From NCBI RefSeq assembly GCF_035575815.1, contig NZ_DATLXO010000073.1, positions 1 through 18,564 on the forward strand: DNA of 18,564 bases, in the 5' to 3' direction. Position numbers and translations under genes: made by a program. This document shows, piece after piece, positions 1 through 6,241 of the stretch; position 1 is the first letter of the stretch, and every line of letters begins with the position of its first letter. The notes beneath the pieces are model-generated. The model did not search any database. It saw nothing but the letters and a program-made list of their open reading frames with translations, and had not been told where the DNA came from. Source of the stretch: Iamia sp035575815 (GTDB taxonomy: Bacteria; Actinomycetota; Acidimicrobiia; Acidimicrobiales; Iamiaceae).

Positions 1-27
1 GCCTTCACCGCCACCGTCGAGGGCTGA
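1..27 (+). CDS. Possible 3' end of an upstream gene (partial)
   Basis: The first 27 bases read AFTATVEG followed by TGA in frame 1, with high-GC third positions like the rest of the window. The SDR gene on the other strand stops at 65, so a plus-strand gene ending here would be convergent with it. Only eight residues are visible, so no product can be named, and the reading could be chance. Confidence 0.35.
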   Translation, partial: AFTATVEG

Positions 28-64
28 CACCCAACCCCCGCTACCGGGAGGCCGCTCGCCGCCA

Positions 65-982
65 TTAGGCGGAGGCCGGAGGTGTCCCTCGCACGACGCT
101 GGGCGCGGCGCCGGCGCCGGCGGTGTCCTCGACGCCCGCGCCACCGGCGAGGGCCTGTTCGGCCGAGAGGGTGATGAAGCGTCCGCAGAAGGCGAAGACG
201 CCCGCACCGTCGGCCGCCACCACCGACCCGCTCATCAAGCGGGCGGCATCGGTGCAGAGGGCGACCACGCTCTCGGCCACGTCGTCGGGGCTCATGGTCT
301 GGCGCATCGGGTGGGTGCGGCGCTCGACGTCGGCCGCCGCCTCGTAGAAGGGCCCGAGCATCAGATGCAGGCTGTCGCCGTCGATCCACCCGGGGTTGAC
401 ACCGATGACCGACACCCCCCGCTCGCCCACCTCACACGCCAGGTAGGCGACCATCGACTCCATGGCGGCCTTGGCCGCAGCGAGGATGCCGTGGGCTGGG
501 ATCCAGGTCACGGTGTCGGCGCCGGAGACGGCCACGACCCGGCCGTGCCCGCTGGCCTCGAGCAGCGGCATCGAGCGCTGGACGAGGCGGAGGAAGCCGG
601 TGACCGAGATGGCGAACGTGCGCTCGAGGTGGCGGGGCTCGGCCTCGAGGAGAGGTCGGAAGCTGGTGGCGGCGGCGTTGGCGACGACGATGTCGAGCCA
701 CCCCGGGCCCCGCTCCGAGTCAGCCACCGCCACGAGCAGGGCATCGATGTCGTCGACCTCGCCCATGTCGCAGCGCTGCACCCACGCCCGCTGGCCGGCG
801 GCCTCGACTGCGGCAGCCACCTCCTGCGCCGCGGTCTCCTGACGACGGTAGGTGATGACCACGTCGCACCCGGCCCGGGCCAGTCGCCGGGCGGTGGCCG
901 CGCCGAGGCCCCGCGACGAGCCGGTGACCAGGGCGGTCCTCCCCAAGAGAGAGAACGAGTCGAACGGCGCAGCATCGACCAT
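65..982 (-). CDS. FabL-like short-chain dehydrogenase/reductase lacking the usual catalytic tyrosine
   Basis: A 305-aa Rossmann-fold SDR. The cofactor loop TGSSRGLG lies at residues 20-27, followed by an acidic and basic patch compatible with NADP(H), and the NAA motif lies at 102-104. The helix with active-site lysine (AAAKAAMESM, K171), the following CEVGERGVSVIGVNPG and the C-terminal VVAADGAG resemble FabL-type enoyl-ACP reductases more than classical SDRs. Classical SDRs have Tyr four residues before this Lys and FabI/FabL have it seven before; here those positions are Leu167 and His164. The fold assignment is secure but the reaction is not. The last ~35 residues are a Gly/Ala/Pro-rich tail. 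The start is ATG at 982, with only a weak upstream purine stretch. The gene is divergent from the nfu gene across a 111-bp gap. It may be a reductase with altered chemistry or a non-catalytic homologue. Confidence 0.85.
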   Translation of the reverse strand: MVDAAPFDSFSLLGRTALVTGSSRGLGAATARRLARAGCDVVITYRRQETAAQEVAAAVEAAGQRAWVQRCDMGEVDDIDALLVAVADSERGPGWLDIVVANAAATSFRPLLEAEPRHLERTFAISVTGFLRLVQRSMPLLEASGHGRVVAVSGADTVTWIPAHGILAAAKAAMESMVAYLACEVGERGVSVIGVNPGWIDGDSLHLMLGPFYEAAADVERRTHPMRQTMSPDDVAESVVALCTDAARLMSGSVVAADGAGVFAFCGRFITLSAEQALAGGAGVEDTAGAGAAPSVVRGTPPASA

Positions 983-1081
983 GGCCGCAACCTACGTGAG
1001 TGACCCGCCGCCCCGCCCGGGATGGCGGACGGGGGGCCGTCAGTCGACGGGCGTGAGTGCAGCGTCGCGGCCGGTCGTCGG

Positions 1082-1087
1082 TAGCCT
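1082..1087 (+). promoter_or_regulatory. Leaderless-type -10 element for the nfu gene
   Basis: TAGCCT ends 6 nt before the ATG at 1094, so initiation about 7 nt downstream of the hexamer would fall on the start codon. There is no Shine-Dalgarno sequence between them. No clear -35 box is visible. This spacing recurs at several other genes here. Confidence 0.5.
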
Positions 1088-1093
1088 GAACCC

Positions 1094-1795
1094 ATGGACG
1101 CCACCGAGACGCAGACCGCCGGCGATGCAGTCGACACCGCGGCCGACCCGTCGGTCGCCGCCGAGACCCCGACCGCAGCACCGGTGCTGCGGCTCTCCGA
1201 CGACGCCCACGCCACCGTGGTCGGGCTGCGCGCGGCCGAGGACGACGCCGACGCCCTGGCCCTGCGGGTCGAGGTCACCGGCGTGCGAGGCACCGACTTC
1301 ACCTACGACCTGGCCTTCGAGGCCGTGGCCGACGCCGCCCCCGAAGACTCCGTCGCCGTGCAGGACGGCATGACCGTCTGGGTCCCCGCCGGCAGCATCG
1401 ATCGCCTCCGCGGCGCCACCCTCGACATCCCCTCGCGCGAGGGGCAGGGCGGCCTCGTGCTCCGCAACCCGAACCGCCCCGACCCGCTCGGCATGGACGG
1501 ATCGATCGAGCTCACGGGCACCGTTCCGGAGAAGGTGACCCAGCTGCTCGACGGACACATCAACCCCGCCCTCGCCTCCCACGGCGGGTTCGCCACCCTG
1601 GTCAGGATCGAGGGAACCCAGGCCCACATCACCATGGGCGGCGGCTGCCAGGGCTGCGCGGTGAGCGCCATGACGCTCCGCGACGGCATCCAGTCGGCCA
1701 TCCTCGAACGGATCCCGGAGATCACCGAGGTCGTCGACACCACCGACCACGACGCCGGCGAGAACCCCTTCTACACCGACGACCCGTACTCCTGA
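1094..1795 (+). CDS. NfuA-type iron-sulfur cluster carrier (degenerate A-type domain plus Nfu domain)
   Basis: A 233-aa cytoplasmic protein. Residues ~1-30 are an acidic, low-complexity leader. Residues ~31-125 match an A-type (IscA/HesB-like) domain in pattern (VLRLSDDAHATVVGL, then TDFTYDLAFE) but contain no cysteine, as in the degenerate domain of E. coli NfuA. Residues ~143-216 are an Nfu domain ending in GGGCQGCAVSAMTLRDGI, where Cys185 and Cys188 form the CxxC that binds a [4Fe-4S] cluster at a dimer interface. These are the only cysteines in the protein. By family knowledge it carries Fe-S clusters to apoproteins and may help repair them. The start is ATG at 1094, supported by the -10 element directly upstream. 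No isc or suf genes are next to it. It converges on the anti-sigma-like gene. Confidence 0.92.
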   Translation: MDATETQTAGDAVDTAADPSVAAETPTAAPVLRLSDDAHATVVGLRAAEDDADALALRVEVTGVRGTDFTYDLAFEAVADAAPEDSVAVQDGMTVWVPAGSIDRLRGATLDIPSREGQGGLVLRNPNRPDPLGMDGSIELTGTVPEKVTQLLDGHINPALASHGGFATLVRIEGTQAHITMGGGCQGCAVSAMTLRDGIQSAILERIPEITEVVDTTDHDAGENPFYTDDPYS

Positions 1796-1815
1796 CCTCT
1801 CGTCAGCCCATGCCC

Positions 1816-1828
1816 GTCACCCGGTGAC
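1816..1828. repeat. Short perfect palindrome between convergent genes
   Basis: GTCACC and GGTGAC are separated by one base, in the gap where the nfu gene (stop 1795) and the anti-sigma-like gene (stop 1817-1819) converge. It overlaps the stop codon of the latter. It could form a small hairpin in either transcript, but there is no T tract, so a terminator role is only possible. Confidence 0.3.
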
Positions 1829-2863
1829 CGTGATGGGCGTGCGGGCCCGGATCACGACCGGCTCGGTCGCGCCCCCCGGCGGCTCGGGACCCCAGACCAG
1901 GTCGTAGGGCCCGGGTGCCAGCCCCGGCGGACCCTCCGGGTGGCAGCGGGCGGTCCCCGCCACCAGATCGAGCGCGGTCTCCTCGGCGTCGAAGGTGACG
2001 CCAGACCCGATCGAGGCCATGGCTCCCTGCCACACGCCCACGGTCTCATAGGTGCCCCGCCGCACGACGTAGCCGATCTCGGTGGGCCCCGTCGCGTACT
2101 CGACCGGCGCCCCCGGCGCGATGGCGATGATGCGCCCCGAGAGGTCAGCACCGCTTCGGACGGTGTGGGACTCGAGCTCGATGCGGGCATCGAGGGTCGG
2201 CACGCCGCCGGCATCGGACGGCGTGGCGAGCTCGGCCACCGCGCGACACTCGTCGCCGCTCGTGGGCGCACCGGTGGGATACCAGCGAGAGCCGACGGTG
2301 ATCTCGACCGCCCGGGCCGCCACGGAGGGTCCGACCGCCTCGGTGATCTCCTGGGCCGCAGGCCACCCGTCGAGCCCCAGGAAGATCCGCATGGTGTCGC
2401 TGGTGACGGCCAGGAGGTTGCCCGACCTGAGCAGCAACGGATTCCGCCCGCCGCCGTCGGGATCCAGGTCGAGGACATCGAGGACGGTGACACGGGCGGC
2501 GGCGATCTCCTCGGCCGAGGCGGGCGACCCGGGTGCCAGGGTGGTCGCCGATCTCCAGCCCTCGGGCCACTCATCCGCGGCGAGCGACGTGGTGCTCGTC
2601 GATGACGCCGTGCCCTCGCGACCACCGGCCCGCAGCTCGTCGGCGGGGTGCGAGCTCAGCGCAGCGACGCCGATCCCGCCCGCCACCACGGCCAGGGCGG
2701 CGGCGACGGCCGCGGCTGCGACCCATGGCGAGCGTGCCGGGTCGAGGCGACGAGCCCGCCGGTGGACCCGGTCGAGGGCGTCGTCCACCTCCTCCCGGCA
2801 GGGGGCGGCGACGGCCCGATCGAGGCGACGGCTGAGGTCGTCGGGGCGCCCGGGCTCGTTCAT
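1817..2863 (-). CDS. Anti-sigma-factor-like membrane protein, one TM segment, large extracytoplasmic domain
   Basis: A 348-aa protein. Residues 1-46 are charged and Arg-rich (cytoplasmic), 47-70 form one Ala/Val-rich membrane segment, and 71-348 lie outside. A Ser/Thr-rich linker (~85-95) leads into a folded domain. Its last third (IELESHTVRSGADLSGRIIA, then VEYATGPTEIGYVVRRGTYE) looks like an Ig-like beta-sandwich. The ATG overlaps the stop of the sigma gene in ATGA, with GAGGAGG about 5 nt upstream, so the two are probably translationally coupled. Partner position and topology suggest a membrane anti-sigma factor. However, the cytoplasmic part lacks the HxxxCxxC zinc motif of ZAS-type anti-sigmas, and no named family is recognised. 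The alternative is a lipid- or wall-associated protein with an Ig-like domain. Confidence 0.75.
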   Translation of the reverse strand: MNEPGRPDDLSRRLDRAVAAPCREEVDDALDRVHRRARRLDPARSPWVAAAAVAAALAVVAGGIGVAALSSHPADELRAGGREGTASSTSTTSLAADEWPEGWRSATTLAPGSPASAEEIAAARVTVLDVLDLDPDGGGRNPLLLRSGNLLAVTSDTMRIFLGLDGWPAAQEITEAVGPSVAARAVEITVGSRWYPTGAPTSGDECRAVAELATPSDAGGVPTLDARIELESHTVRSGADLSGRIIAIAPGAPVEYATGPTEIGYVVRRGTYETVGVWQGAMASIGSGVTFDAEETALDLVAGTARCHPEGPPGLAPGPYDLVWGPEPPGGATEPVVIRARTPITVTG

Positions 2864-3108
2864 CGGTCCTCCTCGGGGGCCAGCCGGTCACTGCGCGCCA
2901 GAGTCCGACGGCCGTCGTACAGGTGCGACTTCACCGTCCCCTCGGCCAGTCCGAGGAGGGTGGCGACCTCGGCCACCGGCCGGTCCTGGGCCAGATCGGC
3001 GGCGGCCTCGCGGTCGGCGCAGGCCACGGTGAGCACCCGGAGCAGGCGCGGGTACTCCTCGCGGAACAGCTCGTCGAACCCCGGTGGGCTCCGTTGCGCG
3101 TCGGCCAT
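2860..3108 (-). pseudogene. ECF sigma-70 factor with an internal in-frame deletion
   Basis: From the ATG at 3108 the product is 82 aa, against roughly 160-190 for ECF sigma factors. Residues 11-41 (FDELFREEYPRLLRV to AADLAQ) are a good sigma region 2.1 and the start of 2.2. Residues 43-72 (RPVAEVATLLGLAEGTVKSH to RRTLAR) are the region 4.2 helix-turn-helix. The rest of region 2, which recognises -10 and melts the promoter, the linker and region 4.1 are missing. About 90 residues are absent with the frame intact, and they are not found in another frame nearby. CAGACT 6 nt before the ATG could be a leaderless -10. The open frame extends upstream to 3240, but that extension is Arg/Ser-rich and unlike sigma N-termini. 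The stop overlaps the next gene in ATGA. It is either a decayed gene, an assembly deletion, or a mini-protein kept for DNA or anti-sigma binding. Confidence 0.75.
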
Positions 3109-3300
3109 CACGACAGTCTGCGGGCCGCTAGCGCCCGACCGGCGCACGGCACCGGCGCTCCGGGTCATGGCCAGTCCGCCGGCCACTCGTGACGGGGAGA
3201 GGAGGAGGGCCCCGGATCGGCGGACGGGGGCAAGCCTCATGACCGTCCCCCACCCCGCGGCCCGGCGTGGGGTTGGGTCTCGCCCCGGTGAGCTGGGCCG

Positions 3301-3834
3301 TCAGGGCCGGTGGGGTTCGGCGACGACCAGCGCGGCGTCGCCTCCCACCGAGGTCCTCGGGTCCGAACCTTCCTCGAGGGCCCGCACCACCCGGTCGCGG
3401 CACTTCCGGCTGGCCCGCCAGCCCTTCACCGCCCAGACCAGCACGGCGTCGGGCGAGACGTCGGCCGCAGGCTCACCGTCAGGCTGCGGCTCGGGCTCGG
3501 CCCGGACGAGGATCGGGCGCCCGAACGTCGTGGCGGCCAGCGCGGCGCCGGTGAGGAGCAGTCCGAGGACCAAGGCCTCGAGCAGCCCGAGGGCGACGAA
3601 GGGAAGGAACACGAGGAGCACGGCGATGACGACGGCGGCCGCCACGCCCAGCGCGATCACGCCGATCACCGGGACGTCGCCCAGCTCGGCCACCCGGACC
3701 AGCTCGAGAGCCCTGAGCCACTGCGTGTCGGGTCCGCGCCACCGCAACCGACGTCCTCGACCGTCGCGCCCGTGGAGCACCGAGCGCCGGACCGTCCACC
3801 GCCGACCGTGGGGATCCTCCAGCCGGATCGTCAT
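3301..3834 (-). CDS. Hypothetical membrane protein with two adjacent TM segments
   Basis: A 177-aa protein of no family I can name. Residues 1-40 are basic and tryptophan-containing (MTIRLEDPHGRRWTVRR), ~53-76 and ~78-103 are two hydrophobic segments separated by a very short turn, and 107-177 form a soluble tail with a single Cys145. The topology suggests a membrane hairpin with both ends in the cytoplasm. An in-frame ATG 13 codons upstream (3873) exists, but the chosen start at 3834 has TACCCT ending 8 nt before it, which fits a leaderless promoter. The protein also then begins with a compact domain rather than Pro/Arg-rich sequence. It sits between the DMT copy A gene and the broken sigma gene on the same strand. 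I infer no function. Confidence 0.7.
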   Translation of the reverse strand: MTIRLEDPHGRRWTVRRSVLHGRDGRGRRLRWRGPDTQWLRALELVRVAELGDVPVIGVIALGVAAAVVIAVLLVFLPFVALGLLEALVLGLLLTGAALAATTFGRPILVRAEPEPQPDGEPAADVSPDAVLVWAVKGWRASRKCRDRVVRALEEGSDPRTSVGGDAALVVAEPHRP

Positions 3835-3842
3835 GGGGTGCC

Positions 3843-3848
3843 AGGGTA
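3843..3848 (-). promoter_or_regulatory. Leaderless-type -10 element for the two-TM hypothetical gene
   Basis: On the minus strand TACCCT lies 8 nt before the ATG at 3834, with no Shine-Dalgarno sequence between. It decides the start at 3834 over the upstream ATG at 3873, which would put the hexamer inside the coding region. Confidence 0.45.
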
Positions 3849-3896
3849 GGCTTCGTGGGGCGGGGGCCGTCACGGCGCCTCACCGGGCATCGACGA

Positions 3897-4856
3897 TCAG
3901 CCGGCGGCGATGAGCCCGACCCCGGTCAGGGTGGCGACCACCCCGACGACCTGGATCCGGCGCAGGCGCTCACCGTGGAGCCTCCAGGCCAGGAGGGCCG
4001 TCACCGCCGGGTAGAGCGAGGCCAGCACGGCGCTGATCGACACCTGGCCCATGGTGGTGGCGACGGCGAAGGCACCGTTGGCCGAGGAGTCGGTGGTGGC
4101 GATGGTGGCCAACGTCGGGAGGTCGCGCCGCTCGGGCCGCACCGCGCCCCGGAGCCGCGTCAGCAGCAGGGTCGTGCAGATGACCGTGACGGTGATGCGC
4201 ATGACGAGGAGGGTCATGGCCACGCTGGTCTCGCTGCCCCGGGCCACCAACGTGAGGGCCCCGCCGAAGCCGACCGCGGCGATGCCCGAGAGCAGCAGCG
4301 GGCGCAGATCGGAGGCCGGCTCGGGGGTCGGCCCATCGGTGGTGCGGGCGGCGGCGGTGGGGACGGCTCGTGCTGCGACCCCTGCGGGATGGGTGAGGGC
4401 GGTGGCCGCGGCTCGCCTCGCGGCGGGCGATCCCCGTTCGGGGCCCGAGGCCAGCACCACGCCGGCGACGGTGACCACGATGCCCGCCAGCTGGACCAGC
4501 GACGGCGAATCCCCCTGCAGCAGGCCCACCCCGACCGGGATCACCACCCCGGTGGCCGCCACGGGGGCCACCACGCCCATGGTGCCGGTGGCCAGGGCGG
4601 AGTAGAAGGCGCCCAGCCCGATGCAGCCCAGCGCGCCGGCGGCGACGCCCCACCCGATGGCCCCGGTGCGACCGGCATCCCCGGCGGCGACCACGATCAC
4701 GAGGAGCGCCACCCCGCCCAGGCCCTGGGTGACCTGCATGACGGCGACGGGGTGGACCCGCCGGCTGAGGGTGCCGCCGAGGAAGTCCCCCGAGCCCCAC
4801 AGGAGGCTGGAGAGCAGCGCGAGGAGGGCAGCCATGAGAGCGAGCCACCCTGCCAC
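3897..4856 (-). CDS. DMT-superfamily (EamA) transporter, copy A
   Basis: A 319-aa integral membrane protein with about ten hydrophobic segments in two EamA halves. The first half starts LLWGSGDFLGGTLSRRVHPV and the second starts near LRPLLLSGIAAVGFG. A long Ala/Pro-rich cytoplasmic linker between them is longer than in copy B. The C-terminus SLYPAVTALLAWRLHGERL is a typical EamA ending. The family exports or imports small metabolites; the substrate cannot be read from sequence. The GTG at 4856 is chosen because VAGWxAxMAALLALL is shared with copy B, which itself starts at that GTG. An ATG at 4835 or an in-frame ATG at 4931 are alternatives. The paralogue about 1.4 kb upstream is roughly 70% identical over the N-terminal half by eye, so this is a local duplication. 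Confidence 0.88.
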   Translation of the reverse strand: MAGWLALMAALLALLSSLLWGSGDFLGGTLSRRVHPVAVMQVTQGLGGVALLVIVVAAGDAGRTGAIGWGVAAGALGCIGLGAFYSALATGTMGVVAPVAATGVVIPVGVGLLQGDSPSLVQLAGIVVTVAGVVLASGPERGSPAARRAAATALTHPAGVAARAVPTAAARTTDGPTPEPASDLRPLLLSGIAAVGFGGALTLVARGSETSVAMTLLVMRITVTVICTTLLLTRLRGAVRPERRDLPTLATIATTDSSANGAFAVATTMGQVSISAVLASLYPAVTALLAWRLHGERLRRIQVVGVVATLTGVGLIAAG

Positions 4857-4908
4857 ACCGATGCCGCCGGGCTGGGCGCCCTCCGTCGCCGGTGACACCT
4901 TTGGACTC

Positions 4909-4941
4909 AACTCCCCCGTGGAGGCGGACATGGGTCCAAAG
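4909..4941. promoter_or_regulatory. Inverted repeat upstream of DMT copy A, possible operator
   Basis: CTTTGGAC (4909-4916) and GTCCAAAG (4934-4941) are perfect 8-bp arms around a 17-bp spacer. The arms are AT-richer than their surroundings. It lies 53-85 bp before the GTG at 4856; if translation began at the ATG at 4931 it would straddle that start. Copy B has no counterpart. The size and symmetry suit a dimeric repressor, but no regulator gene is next to it. Confidence 0.4.
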
Positions 4942-4975
4942 TTCGAGATGGCCGAGCCGCGCCACCTGCCACGGT

Positions 4976-5737
4976 CTAGGGAACCGGCGCGCCGCCCCTG
5001 AACGAGGCCACGCTCGTCGCCAGATCCCCGAGGAAGGCGTCCAGGGCCGTCTCTGTCTCCACCATCATCCGCCGATAGGACCGTAGGGCGTGCCCCGTGC
5101 CCGCCACGATCCCGATGGCGCCCGCGACGGGCCACTGCCAGATCTCCGTTGGGTCCACGATCACCTCGAACAGCGCTCCGCCGACCACGCCGATCAGCGG
5201 GAGCGCCTGGACGCGAGCAGACAACAGCCGCCCGGGGGAGGCGAGGCTCCCTTCGAGACGGACGTGAGCAACGGCCGGTCGGGACGGAACCTCCACCACG
5301 GTGGCTCGCAGCTCCCTGAGGGCCAGGAGCGGGTGGTGTCGTCGACCGCGGAGGCGCCGGGCCATGGCCGCAGAGACTCCGGGCGAGGGGGTCCACACGG
5401 TCAGGTCACCCATCCGCCGGACGACGTCGAGCTGGCTACGGCGCGCCTCGTCCTCGAGGGCGGACACCACCTCATGAGGGTGGCCGGGCACCGCCCGAGA
5501 GCCGCTCACGGTACCCCAAGGCGCTGCGATGGGGAGGGTGAAAGCACCGCCGCGCAACTCGACCAGCGCCGCTCGGACCGAGCCTGGCGACAGGCCGACC
5601 TCCCGACCGATGTCCTCCATCGCCCGGTCGTCGAGCATCCCGTCACCCTGGCCCGGCCCGCCGGTCGTTTCCAGCTCGGCCGCCCGGCGAAACACGAGAG
5701 CCGCCTCGTCTGGGTTCAGCCGGTCGCGCAGGGCCAT
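4976..5737 (-). CDS. Hypothetical protein with helical N-terminal module and two TM segments
   Basis: A 253-aa protein. Residues ~8-61 (NPDEAALVFRRAAELE, then DRAMEDIGREVGLSPGSVRAAL) are two helices joined by an acidic loop. They resemble the short N-terminal module seen on many uncharacterised bacterial proteins and have a helix-turn-helix-like rhythm in EDIGREVGLSPGSVRAAL. The middle (~85-165) is mixed and basic. Two hydrophobic stretches lie at ~174-193 and ~201-217, followed by a charged C-terminal helix (YRRMMVETETALDAFLGDLA). It is probably anchored in the membrane with most of its mass in the cytoplasm. The start at 5737 has CAGGAT 7 nt upstream, a weak leaderless -10 match. It lies between the 96-aa gene and DMT copy A on the same strand. 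Function unknown. Confidence 0.7.
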   Translation of the reverse strand: MALRDRLNPDEAALVFRRAAELETTGGPGQGDGMLDDRAMEDIGREVGLSPGSVRAALVELRGGAFTLPIAAPWGTVSGSRAVPGHPHEVVSALEDEARRSQLDVVRRMGDLTVWTPSPGVSAAMARRLRGRRHHPLLALRELRATVVEVPSRPAVAHVRLEGSLASPGRLLSARVQALPLIGVVGGALFEVIVDPTEIWQWPVAGAIGIVAGTGHALRSYRRMMVETETALDAFLGDLATSVASFRGGAPVP

Positions 5738-5775
5738 GGCGTGAATCCTGCCATCCCTCTTTGTCGCCCGCCCGG

Positions 5776-6066
5776 TCAGGCGACGAAGTCGCTGCCCATC
5801 TTGATCTCCTGGTTGTCGATGAGGAGCGTGTAGTGCGTGTTCAGGCCCTGCTCGATCCGCACGTGGAACGCCTTGGGTTCCTCGCCCGGCAGGGTGCCCT
5901 CGAGGTGATCCCCGAAGAAGGTGGTCTCCACGTCCTGGGCCTCGCCGTCGACGAAGAGCTGGTGGTGGTTGCCGATCCCTCGACCGGTCTTGCTCTCGAC
6001 CGCGATGGTGTGGCCGTCATAGGCCACCTCGGCCCGTCCCTTGAACAGTGCGTCCTTGACGCCCAT
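5776..6066 (-). CDS. Small beta-rich cytoplasmic protein, unknown function
   Basis: A 96-aa protein with no signal peptide, membrane segment or cysteine. Alternating short hydrophobic runs and turns (AEVAYDGHTIAVES, HHQLFVDGEAQDVETTFFG, AFHVRIEQGLNTHYTLLIDN) suggest a beta-sandwich. The pattern of a short strand, a DG turn and a final YTLLIDNQEI strand recalls the FAIM fold, but this is a loose impression. The ATG at 6066 has a clear Shine-Dalgarno (AAAGGAG, 6 nt spacing), which decides the start against an open frame reaching 6168. Strong ribosome binding suggests higher expression than its neighbours. It stands between DMT copy B and the two-TM protein, with gaps of about 175 and 38 bp. Confidence 0.8.
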   Translation of the reverse strand: MGVKDALFKGRAEVAYDGHTIAVESKTGRGIGNHHQLFVDGEAQDVETTFFGDHLEGTLPGEEPKAFHVRIEQGLNTHYTLLIDNQEIKMGSDFVA

Positions 6067-6241
6067 GAGCTTCTCCTTTGCCTCGGGTGCCTGCTTGTTC
6101 CCGGAGCAGCGCGGGCTAAACGCGCGGGTGCCGGGCGAGGGCCGATGCCGACCCGGCCGAGGGGCCACCGTCCAGCCGGCTCGTCCCGGCCTCGAGGGTG
6201 GAGCGCCGACCGACGAGGCTGCGATGCATCGGTCGTCCCGG

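Noticed and set aside
3109..3240. Longer N-terminus for the sigma gene, considered as the source of its missing part
   Set aside because: The extra residues are Arg/Ser/Gly-rich and do not resemble sigma regions. The missing part belongs in the middle, not at the front.
4857..5396. N-terminal extension of DMT copy A
   Set aside because: It overlaps the 4976-5737 gene in another frame, is Pro/Arg-rich, and is absent from copy B.
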